DNA of 64,000 bases, taken from NCBI RefSeq assembly GCF_030412965.1, contig NZ_JAUHJQ010000001.1, forward strand, positions 460,060 through 524,059, written 5' to 3'. Numbering within the stretch: the first letter of the stretch is position 1; every line of letters begins with the position of its first letter. A program made the translations under genes and the position numbers. Source of the stretch: Nocardioides oceani (lineage in GTDB: Bacteria; Actinomycetota; Actinomycetes; Propionibacteriales; Nocardioidaceae). Below the pieces are notes generated by a model. The model did not search any database. It was not told where the DNA came from and saw only the letters and a program-made list of their open reading frames with translations. Of this stretch, positions 32,701-42,274 are shown piece after piece.

Positions 32701-35298
32701 TCAGTCGTCCGTGCCGGAGCGCGGGACGTCGGTGCCCGAGGCGTCGTCGTTCGGGCCCTCGCCCTCGACCGGCGTCGTCTCGATGCTGGTCTCCACGCCG
32801 GCCGTCTCGAACGGCGGCATGTCGGGCAGCTCGCCGACCTTCTGGCCCTCGAAGGTGAAGTTCGCGGCCGGGCCGTCGCCGTCGACGTCGACCAGGACGA
32901 TCATCCCGGGGCCGACCTCGCCGAAGAGCATCTTCTCGGCCAGGACGTCCTCGATCTCGCGCTGCACCGTGCGGCGCAGCGGACGGGCACCGAGGACCGG
33001 GTCGAAGCCGCGCTGCGCCAGGAGGTTCTTGGCGTTCTGCGTGAGCTCGAGCTTCATGTCGCGGTCGCGGAGGCGGACCTCCACCGAGGCGACCATGTTG
33101 TCGACCATCGAGATGATCTGCTCCTGCGACAGCGGCGGGAACACGATCACCTCGTCGACGCGGTTGAGGAACTCGGGGCGGAAGTGCTGCTTGAGCTCCT
33201 CCGAGACCTTGTTCTTCATCCGGTCGTAGTCGCCCGGACCACCGGCGGCACCGGCGAAACCGAGGTTCATGCCCTTGGCGATGTCCCGGGTGCCGAGGTT
33301 GGTGGTCATGATGATGACGGTGTTCTTGAAGTCCACGACCCGGCCCTGGGAATCGGTCAGGCGACCTTCCTCCAGGATCTGCAGCAGGCTGTTGAAGATG
33401 TCGGGGTGGGCCTTCTCGACCTCGTCGAACAGGACCACCGAGAACGGCTTGCGGCGCACCTTCTCGGTGAGCTGGCCGCCCTCCTCGTAACCGACGTAGC
33501 CCGGAGGCGAGCCGAAGAGCCGGGAGACGGTGTGCTTCTCGCCGAACTCCGACATGTCGAGCTGGATGAGCGCGTCCTCGTCGCCGAAGAGGAACTCCGC
33601 GAGCGTCTTGGACAGCCACGTCTTGCCGACACCCGAGGGGCCGGCGAAGATGAACGAGCCGCCGGGGCGCTTGGGGTCCTTCAGGCCGGCACGGGTACGC
33701 CGGATGGCGCGGCTGAGCGCCTTGACGGCCTCGTCCTGGCCGATGACGCGCTTGTGGAGCTCGTCCTCCATCTTGAGCAGCCGGGTCGACTCCTCCTCGG
33801 AGAGCTTGACGATCGGGATGCCGGTCGCCACGGCGAGCACCTCGGCGATCAGCTCCTCGTCGACCTCGGCGACCTCGTCCATGTCGCCCGCGCGCCACTG
33901 CTTCTCGCGCTCGGACTTGGTGAGGATCAGCTGCTTCTCCTCGTCGCGCAGGCGGGCCGCGGCCTCGAAGTCCTGCCCGTCGATCGCGGCCTCCTTGCGC
34001 TGGCGCACCTCGGCGATCTTGTCGTCGAACTCGCGCAGGTCGGCCGGAGCCGTCATGCGGCGGATGCGCAGGCGCGAGCCGGCCTCGTCGATGAGGTCGA
34101 TCGCCTTGTCGGGGAGGAACCGGTCGGAGATGTACCGGTCGGCCAGCGTCGCCGCCGAGACCAGCGCCTCGTCGGTGATGGTGACCCGGTGGTGCGCCTC
34201 GTACCGGTCGCGCAGGCCCTTGAGCATCTCGATCGTGTGGGCGATCGAGGGCTCGGCGACCTGGATGGGCTGGAAGCGACGCTCCAGCGCGGCGTCCTTC
34301 TCGAGGTACTTGCGGTACTCGTCGAGGGTGGTCGCGCCGATGGTCTGCAGCTCGCCGCGGGCCAGCATCGGCTTGAGGATGCTGGCGGCGTCGATCGCGC
34401 CCTCGGCCGCGCCGGCGCCGACGAGGGTGTGGATCTCATCGATGAACAGCACGATGTCGCCGCGGGTGCGGATCTCCTTGAGCACCTTCTTCAGGCGCTC
34501 CTCGAAGTCGCCGCGGTAGCGGGAGCCCGCCACGAGCGCGCCGAGGTCGAGGGTATAGATCTGCTTGTCCTTGAGCGTCTCGGGCACGTTGCCCTTGACG
34601 ATGTCCTGGGCCAGGCCCTCGACGATGGTCGTCTTGCCGACGCCCGGCTCGCCGATGAGGACGGGGTTGTTCTTCGTGCGGCGCGACAGGATCTGCATCA
34701 CGCGCTCGATCTCCTGCTCGCGCCCGATGACCGGGTCGAGCTTGCCCTCGCGGGCGTCCTGGGTCAGGTTGCGACCGAACTGGTCGAGGACCAGCGAGGA
34801 CGACGGCGCGTCGCCGCTGGCGCCGGCCGCGGCCGCTGCGGACTGCGAGGACTCCTTGCCCTGGAAGCCGCTGAGCAGCTGGATGACCTGCTGGCGGACC
34901 CGGTTGAGGTCGGCGCCGAGCTTCTGCAGCACCTGGGCGGCGACGCCCTCGCCCTCGCGGATCAGGCCGAGCAGGATGTGCTCGGTGCCGATGTAGGAGT
35001 GGCCGAGCTGCAGCGCCTCGCGCAGGGACAGCTCGAGCACCTTCTTGGCACGCGGCGTGAAGGGGATGTGGCCGCTGGGCGCCTGCTGGCCCTGGCCGAT
35101 GATCTCCTCGACCTGGGCGCGGACCGCCTCGAGGGAGATGTCGAGGCTCTCGAGGGCCTTGGCGGCCACGCCCTCGCCCTCGTGGATGAGGCCGAGCAGG
35201 ATGTGCTCGGTCCCGATGTAGTTGTGGGACAGCATGCGGGCCTCTTCCTGGGCCAGCACGACCACCCGGCGGGCTCGGTCAGTGAACCGCTCGAACAT
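32701..35298 (-). CDS. clpC: ATP-dependent Clp protease ATP-binding subunit ClpC
   Basis: 865 residues, a class I Hsp100 unfoldase that feeds ClpP. Two N-domain repeats (each with [12 protein letters not shown]) span 1-145. AAA1 has Walker [10 protein letters not shown], the middle domain carries a UVR-like segment ([18 protein letters not shown]), and AAA2 has [14 protein letters not shown] and the [11 protein letters not shown] pore region. ATG at 35298 with GAGGAG upstream. The C-terminus has a short acidic tail. I found no convincing ClgR or HspR site in the 100 bp upstream. Confidence 0.96.
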   Translation of the reverse strand: MFERFTDRARRVVVLAQEEARMLSHNYIGTEHILLGLIHEGEGVAAKALESLDISLEAVRAQVEEIIGQGQQAPSGHIPFTPRAKKVLELSLREALQLGHSYIGTEHILLGLIREGEGVAAQVLQKLGADLNRVRQQVIQLLSGFQGKESSQSAAAAAGASGDAPSSSLVLDQFGRNLTQDAREGKLDPVIGREQEIERVMQILSRRTKNNPVLIGEPGVGKTTIVEGLAQDIVKGNVPETLKDKQIYTLDLGALVAGSRYRGDFEERLKKVLKEIRTRGDIVLFIDEIHTLVGAGAAEGAIDAASILKPMLARGELQTIGATTLDEYRKYLEKDAALERRFQPIQVAEPSIAHTIEMLKGLRDRYEAHHRVTITDEALVSAATLADRYISDRFLPDKAIDLIDEAGSRLRIRRMTAPADLREFDDKIAEVRQRKEAAIDGQDFEAAARLRDEEKQLILTKSEREKQWRAGDMDEVAEVDEELIAEVLAVATGIPIVKLSEEESTRLLKMEDELHKRVIGQDEAVKALSRAIRRTRAGLKDPKRPGGSFIFAGPSGVGKTWLSKTLAEFLFGDEDALIQLDMSEFGEKHTVSRLFGSPPGYVGYEEGGQLTEKVRRKPFSVVLFDEVEKAHPDIFNSLLQILEEGRLTDSQGRVVDFKNTVIIMTTNLGTRDIAKGMNLGFAGAAGGPGDYDRMKNKVSEELKQHFRPEFLNRVDEVIVFPPLSQEQIISMVDNMVASVEVRLRDRDMKLELTQNAKNLLAQRGFDPVLGARPLRRTVQREIEDVLAEKMLFGEVGPGMIVLVDVDGDGPAANFTFEGQKVGELPDMPPFETAGVETSIETTPVEGEGPNDDASGTDVPRSGTDD

Positions 35299-35397
35299 GC
35301 AACGCTCCTCGAGTTCTGGGGGACCGCCCACCACCATCCGGGGCGGGCGGGACATGAGGCTCAACCCCGCGGACAGCCTACGCGTTCCCGCACAACG

Positions 35398-35447
35398 CAC
35401 CCGGGGCATCCGCTGTGAGCGAACACGCTCGGCGGATGCCCCGGGTG
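35398..35447 (-). terminator. lsr2 terminator: 16-bp perfect hairpin with inner stem
   Basis: CACCCGGGGCATCCGC (35398-35413) pairs perfectly with 35432-35447. Inside the loop GAGCG-AACA-CGCTC forms a second 5-bp stem. It lies 40 bp downstream of the lsr2 stop and 100 bp upstream of clpC, so it should separate lsr2 and clpC transcripts. Confidence 0.8.
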
Positions 35448-35486
35448 GGACGTGCTTGCTGTCTGGTACCGCGTGGTGCCGGTGGG

Positions 35487-35840
35487 TCAGTGCGCGGCGT
35501 CGTACGCCTCGCGGACCTCGGCCGAGACGCGGCCGCGGTCGGGCACGTCGTGCCCGTTCTCGCGCGCCCAGTCACGGATCTCCTTGGCGGTGGGTCCGCC
35601 CGAGCCGTTGGCGGTCGAGGAGGTGCTGCTGGAGCGGCGGCCGTTGCCGCCGCTGCGGCGGGCGCCGCTGACCTTGCGGGCGTGGCCGACGTACGTCGCC
35701 AGCGCCTCGCGCAGCGCCGAGGCGTTCTCGTCGTTCAGATCGATCTCGTAGGAGGTGCCGTCGAGACCGAAGGAAACGGTCTCGGTCGCCTCGCTCCCGT
35801 CGAGGTCGTCCTCGAGCACGATGTGGATCTTCTGCGCCAT
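35487..35840 (-). CDS. lsr2: Nucleoid-associated protein Lsr2
   Basis: 117 residues. The N-terminal beta-sheet dimerisation domain is [18 protein letters not shown] to about 50. A basic Ser-rich linker follows. The C-terminal domain has the AT-hook-like R102-G-R104 in [16 protein letters not shown]. Lsr2 binds AT-rich DNA and silences acquired genes. Its own upstream region (35841-36005) is unusually AT-rich for this DNA, consistent with autoregulation. ATG start; downstream of coaX on the same strand. Confidence 0.96.
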   Translation of the reverse strand: MAQKIHIVLEDDLDGSEATETVSFGLDGTSYEIDLNDENASALREALATYVGHARKVSGARRSGGNGRRSSSTSSTANGSGGPTAKEIRDWARENGHDVPDRGRVSAEVREAYDAAH

Positions 35841-36005
35841 GTAGGGGCTTCCTTGCTGTCCGGAATAGGTGGAACGCGCGCCGGCACTTTTGATTTCCGG
35901 CGTGCTTCATCGTGCCAGAACAATTGCCACCGAACAATTCCGGGATTGCCGTGTCGGCCGATTCTTTACCCAGTGCTCGCGGGACCGACCGGAAAACACC
36001 CGGGA
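35841..36005 (-). promoter_or_regulatory. AT-rich lsr2 upstream region
   Basis: This 165-bp gap is clearly less GC-rich than its surroundings, with AATT and TTTT tracts. It holds a direct repeat GAACAATT twice, about 15 bp apart (near 35917-35938). It must carry the lsr2 promoter, but -35/-10 boxes are not clear. Autobinding by Lsr2 is an inference from the known AT preference. Confidence 0.45.
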
Positions 36006-36785
36006 TCATTCCCGCTTATTGCGCCGGAATACCAGCTCGAGCCCCTGGAGCGTCAACCAGGGTGAATGGTCGGTGAATGCCGAGCATTCCTCGATCACCA
36101 GCGGCGCGAGGTGCCCGGTGGCGATCACGCGCACCTCGCCCGGGTCGACCCCGAGCTCCGCCGTCATCCGGGCGACGATCCCCTCCACCTGCGCGGCGAC
36201 GCCGAAGACCATGCCGGACTGGAGCGCCTCGACGGTGTTCTTGGCGATGACGGTCCGCGGCCGGGCCAGCTCGACCATCCGCAGCTGCGCCCCGCGGCGC
36301 CCGAGCGCCTCCAGGGAGATCTCGATGCCGGGGGCGATCGCGCCGCCGACGTACTGCCCGCGCGCGCTGACCACGTCGAAGGTGGTGGCCGTGCCGCCGA
36401 AGTCCACGACGATCGCGGGCCCGCCGTGCAGCTCGGCCGCGGCGAGGGCGTTGATGATCCGGTCCGAGCCCACCTCGCGCGGGTTGTCCATGAGCACCGG
36501 CACCCCGGTGCGGACCCCCGGCTCGACGACCAGGCTCGGCAGCTGCGCGAAGTGCCGCGCGAGCATGTCGCGCCACTGGTGCAGGACCGAGGGCACGGTC
36601 GAGCAGACGCTGACCCCGTCCACCGCCGCGGCGTCGCGCCCGAGCAGGCCGCGCAGCAGCACCGACCACTCGTCGGCGGTGCGGCGCTCCTCGGTGCCGA
36701 CCCGCCAGTGCGCGCTGACCTCCCCGTCCTGGACGAGGCCCAGCTGGGTGTGGCTGTTGCCGATGTCGGCGGCGAGGAGCGGCAC
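36006..36785 (-). CDS. coaX: Type III pantothenate kinase
   Basis: 259 residues of the ASKHA fold, first step of CoA synthesis from pantothenate. The phosphate-binding loop is LAADIGNSHTQLGL, the pantothenate site GSDRIINA and the second loop IVVDFGGTATTFDVV. GTG at 36785 lies 2 bp after the nadC stop and is chosen because the family starts there. It is insensitive to CoA feedback in known members. Last gene of the NAD/CoA operon. Confidence 0.94.
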   Translation of the reverse strand: MPLLAADIGNSHTQLGLVQDGEVSAHWRVGTEERRTADEWSVLLRGLLGRDAAAVDGVSVCSTVPSVLHQWRDMLARHFAQLPSLVVEPGVRTGVPVLMDNPREVGSDRIINALAAAELHGGPAIVVDFGGTATTFDVVSARGQYVGGAIAPGIEISLEALGRRGAQLRMVELARPRTVIAKNTVEALQSGMVFGVAAQVEGIVARMTAELGVDPGEVRVIATGHLAPLVIEECSAFTDHSPWLTLQGLELVFRRNKRE

Positions 36786-36787
36786 GG

Positions 36788-37705
36788 CTACTCCTCGTGG
36801 AGGTCGAGGCCGAGGTCGAAGACGTCGACGGAGTGGGTGAGGGCGCCGACGGAGATGAAGTCGACGCCGGTGGCGGCGACCTCGCGGGCCCGGTCGAAGG
36901 TGAGCCCGCCTGACGCCTCGAGGGCCACCCGTCCGCTGGCCCCCATCCGGTCGACCAGCCGCACCGCCTCGGCCATCGTCGCGGTCGACATGTTGTCGAG
37001 CAGGACCTCCTCGCACCCGGCCTCGACGAGCTCGCGCAGCTGGTCGAGGTCGGTCACCTCGACCTCGACGCGCAGGTCGGGGTACGCCGCGCGGACCGCG
37101 CGGTAGGCCGGCACGACCCCGCCGGCGGCCACGACGTGGTTGTCCTTGACCATCGCCCGGTCCGACAGGCTGCCACGGTGGTTGCGGCCGCCGCCGCACC
37201 GCACGGCGTACTTCTGCAGCGCGCGGTAGGTCGGCAGCGTCTTGCGGGTGTCGAGCACCTGCGCGCCGGTGCCCTCGAGCGCGTCGACCCAGGCGGCCGT
37301 GGCGGTCGCGACGCCGGAGAGGTGACTGGCGTAGTTGAGCGCGGTCCGCTCGGCGGTCAGCAGACCGCGCGCGGGGCCCGCGACCCGCATGACGACGTCG
37401 CCGGGCCGCACCCGGGTGCCGTCGGGCAGGCGGTCGCTGACCTCCACGTCGTCGCCGAGGACGAGGTGGAAGACGAGGGCCGCGATGCCGAGGCCGGCGA
37501 CCGTGCCGGCCTCGCGGGCTCCGAAGTCGCCGACCGCGCGGGCGTCCGCGGCGATCGTCGCGACGCTGGTGACGTCCTCGGTCGGGACGTCCTCGGCCAG
37601 CGCCTGCAGCACGTGGTCGTGGACGGCGCGCGGGTCCAGCCCGCCGGCCTCGAGCTCGGCGAGCAGGCCCGCCGGGAGCGCGTCGTACGGCGTGGGGGTG
37701 ATCAT
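36788..37705 (-). CDS. nadC: Nicotinate-nucleotide pyrophosphorylase (quinolinate phosphoribosyltransferase)
   Basis: 305 residues. Converts quinolinate and PRPP to nicotinate mononucleotide. Signature segments are ERTALNYASHLSGVAT, VLDTRKTLPTYRALQKYAV, CGGGRNHRGSLSD, MVKDNH, VEVEVTDLDQL and LEASGGLTFD. ATG at 37705 overlaps the nadB stop (ATGA). Confidence 0.95.
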   Translation of the reverse strand: MITPTPYDALPAGLLAELEAGGLDPRAVHDHVLQALAEDVPTEDVTSVATIAADARAVGDFGAREAGTVAGLGIAALVFHLVLGDDVEVSDRLPDGTRVRPGDVVMRVAGPARGLLTAERTALNYASHLSGVATATAAWVDALEGTGAQVLDTRKTLPTYRALQKYAVRCGGGRNHRGSLSDRAMVKDNHVVAAGGVVPAYRAVRAAYPDLRVEVEVTDLDQLRELVEAGCEEVLLDNMSTATMAEAVRLVDRMGASGRVALEASGGLTFDRAREVAATGVDFISVGALTHSVDVFDLGLDLHEE

Positions 37706-39393
37706 CGGCGGAGGCCTCCATCGGTCGCGGGGGCGGGGTCGAAGGTCAGCGTGGCGGCGCCGTCGGCCGACCGCAGGTCGAGCCGGGTGTCGCAGTGCCC
37801 GGCCCAGCGGGCGTCGTCGCGCTCCGGGTGGTCCTCGCGCCAGTGCGAGCCGCGGGTCTCCTCGCGCAGCGCCGCGGCGTCGGTGAGCGCGACGGCGATC
37901 GTGAGCAGGTTGGTGGTCTCCCACGCGTCGAGGTCGACAGCGCCGGCGGGGGTGTCGGCGAGCTTGTCGAGGACGGCGGCGGCCTCGGCCAGGCCCGCGG
38001 CGCTGCGCAGCACGCCGACCCGCTCGGTCATGACCTCCTGGAGGTCCTGGCGCGCGGAACCCGACACCAACCCGGGCGGGCGGGTGTCCGGCACCGGCTC
38101 GGTCCACGGCCGCAGCTCGGCCGGCAGCACGCTCGCGATCCGCCGGGAGAAGACCAGCCCCTCGAGCAGGGAGTTCGATGCGAGCCGGTTGGCGCCGTGC
38201 ACCCCCGAGCAGGCGACCTCACCGGTGGCGTACAGGCCCGGGACGTCGGTGCGGCCCCACAGGTCGGTGCGGACGCCGCCGGAGGCGTAGTGGCAGGCCG
38301 GGGCGACGGGGATCGGCTCGGCGACCGGGTCGACGCCGTGACGACGGGCGGTGGCGAGGATCGTCGGGAAGCGGCGCTCCCAGAAGTCCGCGCCGAGGTG
38401 ACGGGCGTCGAGCCACATGTGCGGCCGCCCCGTCTCGTGCATCCGGCGGGTGATCGCCTTCGCGACGACGTCGCGCGGGGCGAGGTCGCCGAGCTCGTGG
38501 ACGCCGGTCATCAGGCGCCGGCCCTCCCAGTCGACGAGGAAGGCGCCCTCGCCTCGGACCGCCTCGGAGATGAGCGGCTGCTGCCCCCGCGAGTCCGGCC
38601 CGAGGTACATCACGGTCGGGTGGAACTGGACGAACTCCAGGTCGCGCAGGGTCGCGCCGGCCCGCAGCGCGAGCGCCATGCCGTCGCCGGTGGAGACCGC
38701 CGGGTTGGTCGTCTGGGAGAAGACCTGGCCGAGGCCTCCGCTGGCGAGCACCACCGCCCGGCAGTGGACCGCGCCGATGCCGTCGCGCTCACCCTCCCCC
38801 ATGACGTGCAGGGTGACCCCGGCGACCCCGTGGTCGGCGCCGAGGAGGAGGTCGACCGCCAGGGCGTGCGGGACCACCTCGATGTCGGTGGCGGCCTCGA
38901 CGGCGGCGATCAGCGCCCGCTGGATCTCCGCGCCCGTGGCGTCGCCGCCGGCGTGCGCGATGCGGTCGCGGTGGTGACCGCCCTCCCGGGTGAGCGAGAG
39001 CAGCCCGGCGGCGTCGACGTCGAAGCGGGTGCCGAGCGCGATCAGCTCGTGCACGGCCTCCGGCCCCTCCCCCACCAGCACCCGCACCGCCTCGAGGTCG
39101 CAGGCGCCCGCGCCGGCGACGAGGGTGTCGACCTCGTGCTGCTCGGGGGTGTCGCCCTCCCCCAGCGCGGCGGCGATCCCGCCCTGCGCCCACTGCGTCG
39201 AGCCGGCCGACAGCACGTCCTTAGTGACGACGAGGACCTTCGCGACGTGCTCGCGCAGCCGCAGCGCGGCGGTCAGCCCGGCGATCCCCGACCCGATCAC
39301 GACCACGTCGGCGCGGGTCGACCACCCGGGCTCGGGGGCGGTCAGGCGCCCCGGGAGGCGGCGCGCCGCCGGGACGGTCAGGGCACCGGGCAT
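37702..39393 (-). CDS. nadB: L-aspartate oxidase
   Basis: 563 residues of an FAD-dependent oxidase making iminoaspartate for quinolinate synthesis. FAD-binding loop VVVIGSGIAGLTAALR (30-45), STQWAQGGIAAAL, the GGHHRDRIAHAGGDATG substrate segment and HYASGGVRTD and NRLASNSLLEGLVF of the succinate dehydrogenase flavoprotein family are present. The partner quinolinate synthase gene nadA is not in the window. Start ATG at 39393, 9 bp after panD; stop overlaps nadC. Confidence 0.95.
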   Translation of the reverse strand: MPGALTVPAARRLPGRLTAPEPGWSTRADVVVIGSGIAGLTAALRLREHVAKVLVVTKDVLSAGSTQWAQGGIAAALGEGDTPEQHEVDTLVAGAGACDLEAVRVLVGEGPEAVHELIALGTRFDVDAAGLLSLTREGGHHRDRIAHAGGDATGAEIQRALIAAVEAATDIEVVPHALAVDLLLGADHGVAGVTLHVMGEGERDGIGAVHCRAVVLASGGLGQVFSQTTNPAVSTGDGMALALRAGATLRDLEFVQFHPTVMYLGPDSRGQQPLISEAVRGEGAFLVDWEGRRLMTGVHELGDLAPRDVVAKAITRRMHETGRPHMWLDARHLGADFWERRFPTILATARRHGVDPVAEPIPVAPACHYASGGVRTDLWGRTDVPGLYATGEVACSGVHGANRLASNSLLEGLVFSRRIASVLPAELRPWTEPVPDTRPPGLVSGSARQDLQEVMTERVGVLRSAAGLAEAAAVLDKLADTPAGAVDLDAWETTNLLTIAVALTDAAALREETRGSHWREDHPERDDARWAGHCDTRLDLRSADGAATLTFDPAPATDGGLRR

Positions 39394-39402
39394 TGGCGCA
39401 GG

Positions 39403-39822
39403 CTAGCGGGCCGCGGTCGCGTCGCCGCGGACCAGTCCGGCGCCGCCGAAGGTCTCGGCCGGGTCGAAGCCGGTCGCCATGATCTTGTTGTCGGCGTCCA
39501 CGAAGACCACGTGCGGCTGGTGCTCCCTGGCCTCGGCGGTCTCCATCTGGCCGTAGCCGATGAGGATGACCAGATCGCCGGGGTGCACCAGGCGGGCCGC
39601 GGCACCGTTGATGCCGATCACGCCCGAGCCCCGCTCGCCGGCGATCGTGTAGGTCTCCAGCCGCGCGCCGTTGGTGATGTCGACGATGTGCACGAGCTCG
39701 CCGGCCAGCAGGTCGGCGGCGTCGAGCAGGTCCTCGTCGACGGTCACGGACCCGACGTAGTGGAGGTCCGCCTGGGTCACGGTGGCCCGGTGGATCTTGC
39801 TCTTCATCATCGTGCGGAGCAT
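39403..39822 (-). CDS. panD: Aspartate 1-decarboxylase
   Basis: 139 residues, a pyruvoyl enzyme making beta-alanine. The self-cleavage site Gly24-Ser25 is visible in [10 protein letters not shown], and conserved Tyr/Thr in the [10 protein letters not shown] stretch. ATG at 39822 shares one base with the panC stop (TGATG). In actinobacteria maturation may need no PanM partner; none is seen here. Confidence 0.95.
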   Translation of the reverse strand: MLRTMMKSKIHRATVTQADLHYVGSVTVDEDLLDAADLLAGELVHIVDITNGARLETYTIAGERGSGVIGINGAAARLVHPGDLVILIGYGQMETAEAREHQPHVVFVDADNKIMATGFDPAETFGGAGLVRGDATAAR

Positions 39823-40724
39823 CAGCGCTCTCCCTGCTGGTCGTGCGCGCCGTCGGGGTTCCCGAGGACGAGCGGCATGTTGTCGATGAGGCGGGTGGTC
39901 CCGACCCGGGCGGCCACGAGGACACGCGCCTCGGTGCCGGCCGGGACGGGATCGGGCAACGGCCCGAGATCGGGGGTGGTGACCTCGAGGTAGTCGAGGT
40001 CGACGGTCTTCGCGGCGCGCAGCTCCGCGCGGGCGGCGTCGAGCGCCGGCCCCAGGCCGTACGCCGCCGCCTCCTGCGCGGCGAGCAGGGCGCGGCTGAG
40101 GGCGAGCGCCTCGACACGCTGCTCCTCGTCGAGGTAGCGGTTGCGGCTGGACAGCGCCAGCCCGCCGGCCTCCCGGACCGTCTCCGCGCCGACGACGTCG
40201 ACGCCGAGGCACAGGTCGGCGACCATCCGGCGGACGAGCGCGAGCTGCTGGTAGTCCTTCTGCCCGAAGACCGCGACGTCGGGGCGGACCAGGCCGAGGA
40301 GCTTCGCGACGACGGTCAGCACGCCGCGGAAGTGGCCGGGCCGGCTGCGGCCCTCGAGGACGTCGGCCAGCGGGCCCGGCTCGACCGTCACCATCGGGTC
40401 GCCGCCCGGGTAGACCTCCTCGACGCTCGGCGCGAAGACGACGTCCACGCCCTCGCGGGCGCACACCTCGAGGTCGGCGTCGAGGGTGCGGGGGTAGCGG
40501 TCGAGGTCCTCGCCGGCGCCGAACTGCATCGGGTTGACGAAGACCGAGACGACGACCGGGCCGTCGCCGACACGGGCGCGCGCCTCGCGCACCAGGCTGG
40601 CATGCCCCTCGTGGAGGGCACCCATCGTCGGCACCAGCCCGATCGGGCGTCCCTCGCGGCGGGCCCCGGAGAGCAGGTTCGAGAGCTCCTCGCGCGTCGG
40701 CGCGAGGACAGGCGTCGTGGTCAT
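39822..40724 (-). CDS. panC: Pantothenate synthetase (pantoate-beta-alanine ligase)
   Basis: 300 residues. Condenses pantoate with beta-alanine using ATP. The HIGH-like motif is in [17 protein letters not shown]. The pantoate site [23 protein letters not shown] region [12 protein letters not shown] and KMSKS-equivalent [10 protein letters not shown] are clear. ATG at 40724 overlaps the DUF2520 stop (ATGA). It acts with panD product beta-alanine from the next gene. Confidence 0.96.
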   Translation of the reverse strand: MTTTPVLAPTREELSNLLSGARREGRPIGLVPTMGALHEGHASLVREARARVGDGPVVVSVFVNPMQFGAGEDLDRYPRTLDADLEVCAREGVDVVFAPSVEEVYPGGDPMVTVEPGPLADVLEGRSRPGHFRGVLTVVAKLLGLVRPDVAVFGQKDYQQLALVRRMVADLCLGVDVVGAETVREAGGLALSSRNRYLDEEQRVEALALSRALLAAQEAAAYGLGPALDAARAELRAAKTVDLDYLEVTTPDLGPLPDPVPAGTEARVLVAARVGTTRLIDNMPLVLGNPDGAHDQQGER

Positions 40725-41653
40725 CGCAGGTGGGTCGCCCGGCGCACCGTGGTGGACGGCGCCGCGGCGGCGGCCGCGACCGACGCCCGCGCCAGCAGGT
40801 CGTGGATCTTCAGCGCGCGGATCGGCAGCAGGCGGCCGTCGGTGACGGCGCGGTCGAGCGTGGCGCGGGCCATGGCGACGTACGACGCCACCGTCTGCGG
40901 CGCCCCCGCCAGCAGCTCGTCGAGGTGGGCCTCCACCGTGCCGGCGTCGCCGCGCACGATCGGTCCGGTGAGCGCGGCGTCGCCGTGGGCCAGCGCGTTG
41001 TCCAGCGCGGCGCCCAGCAGCGGGCGCAGCGTGCCCGCCGGGTCGTCGGCGCCGGCGGCGGCCAGCATCTCCATCGCCTCGGTCACCAGCGTGACCAGGT
41101 GGTTCGCGCCGTGCGCGAGACCGGCGTGGTAGAGCGTGCGCATCTCCTCGGGCACCCACATCGGCCGGCCGCCCAGGTCGGCGACGAGCGCCTCCGCGGT
41201 CGCCCGCTCCTCCGCGCCGGCGGTCAGCCCGAAGACGCAGCCGCCGAGCCGCTCGAGGTCGAGCGCGGTGCCGGTGAACGTCATCGCCGGGTGCATGGCC
41301 ACCACGCGGGCGCCCACCTCGCGGGCCGGCTCCAGCACGGCCAGCCCGTGCCGGCCGGAGGTGTGCACGACGTACTGGCCCTCGCGGATGGCCCCGCTCG
41401 CGGCCAGCATCGCGACGACGTTGCCGAGCATGTCGTCCGGCACGGTCAGCAGCAGCACGTCGGCGGCGCGCGCGACGGCGGTCGGCTTCTCGTTCGGCAC
41501 CCCCGGCAGCAGCGCGGCGATGCGCGCCACGGAGGCGTCGGACTCGCCGGCGGCGGCGACCACGGGGTGGCCGGCGGCACGGAGGGCAGCGGCGAGGACG
41601 GCGCCGACGCGACCCGCGCCGACGACGCCCACCCCGAGGGGCTGGTGCGTCAT
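40721..41653 (-). CDS. Rossmann-fold DUF2520 protein, first gene of pan/nad operon
   Basis: 310 residues. N-terminal NAD(P)-binding Rossmann domain ([29 protein letters not shown]) and C-terminal helical DUF2520 ([20 protein letters not shown]), overall like 3-hydroxyisobutyrate or ketopantoate reductases. Linkage to panC is conserved in actinobacteria (Rv3603c-panC), so a ketopantoate reductase-like role is conceivable but unproven. ATG at 41653; the stop overlaps panC. Confidence 0.82.
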   Translation of the reverse strand: MTHQPLGVGVVGAGRVGAVLAAALRAAGHPVVAAAGESDASVARIAALLPGVPNEKPTAVARAADVLLLTVPDDMLGNVVAMLAASGAIREGQYVVHTSGRHGLAVLEPAREVGARVVAMHPAMTFTGTALDLERLGGCVFGLTAGAEERATAEALVADLGGRPMWVPEEMRTLYHAGLAHGANHLVTLVTEAMEMLAAAGADDPAGTLRPLLGAALDNALAHGDAALTGPIVRGDAGTVEAHLDELLAGAPQTVASYVAMARATLDRAVTDGRLLPIRALKIHDLLARASVAAAAAAPSTTVRRATHLR

Positions 41654-41953
41654 GTGTCCGAACCTTTCGTTCCAGTCCCTCCGACCACCCGCTCGCCCGG
41701 TGCTCGGGTCCGTGGGCCGGTGTGGGTACCGGACGGTGTGCTCGTGTCCTGGTGGTGACTCGCTGTACCCATGTCCTGGCAGGCCCAGCGCGACAACGGT
41801 ACGCCGGTCCAGTCCGGCGCGGAACGGCTCCCCGCGTGACCTGGGCCACCCGCGGGGACAGCCCGCCCAAGCCGGACCGGGCCTGCCCGTCCGGCGGGAG
41901 CCGCAGGCTCCGACCCACCACCCGGCGTTCCCGAGGCCGCAGCTCGGCTCACT

Positions 41954-42256
41954 GGGTTTCGACACGCTCGCTAGCGCTCGCTGCTCAACCAGCGGGGGCG
42001 CCGGCTCACTGGGTTTCGACACGCTCGCCAGCGCTCGCTGCTCAACCAGCGGGAGCGCCGGCTCACGGGGTTTCGACACGCTCGCCAGCGCTCGCTGCTC
42101 AACCAGCGGGAGCGCCGGCTCACGGGGTTTCGACACGCTCGCCAGCGCTCGCTGCTCAACCAGCGGGAGCGCCGGCTCACGGGGTTTCGACACGCTCGCC
42201 AGCGCTCGCTGCTCAACCAGCGGGAGCGCCGGCTCACGGGGTTTCGACACGCTCAG
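41954..42256. repeat. Six-copy 57-bp tandem repeat array
   Basis: GGGTTTCGACACGCTCG recurs at 41954, 42011, 42068, 42125, 42182 and 42239, exactly 57 bp apart; the last copy is cut after about 18 bases. Within a unit GCGCTC-GCTG and CAGC-GG-GAGCGC are complementary and give a hairpin around CTCAAC. The unit resembles the inverted form of the 126-bp repeats at 1-346. The gap 41654-42274 (621 bp) between DUF2520 and glycosyltransferase genes otherwise holds only GC-rich DNA, presumably with the pan operon promoter. In-frame translation through the array is a by-product of 57 being divisible by three. Confidence 0.92.
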
Positions 42257-42274
42257 GCAGCGGGCGGGGCAAGG

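Noticed and set aside
35299..35397. ClgR or HspR operator upstream of clpC
   Set aside because: GCG-rich partial matches occur but no convincing inverted motif with correct spacing.
41971..42237. Repeat protein with 19-residue units encoded by the 57-bp array
   Set aside because: Same reason: frames stay open in several phases and on both strands, and the units belong to a hairpin-forming intergenic repeat family.
41954..42256. CRISPR array
   Set aside because: The units are contiguous tandem copies with no unique spacers, and there are no cas genes. The same applies to the arrays at 1-346 and 25800-26032.
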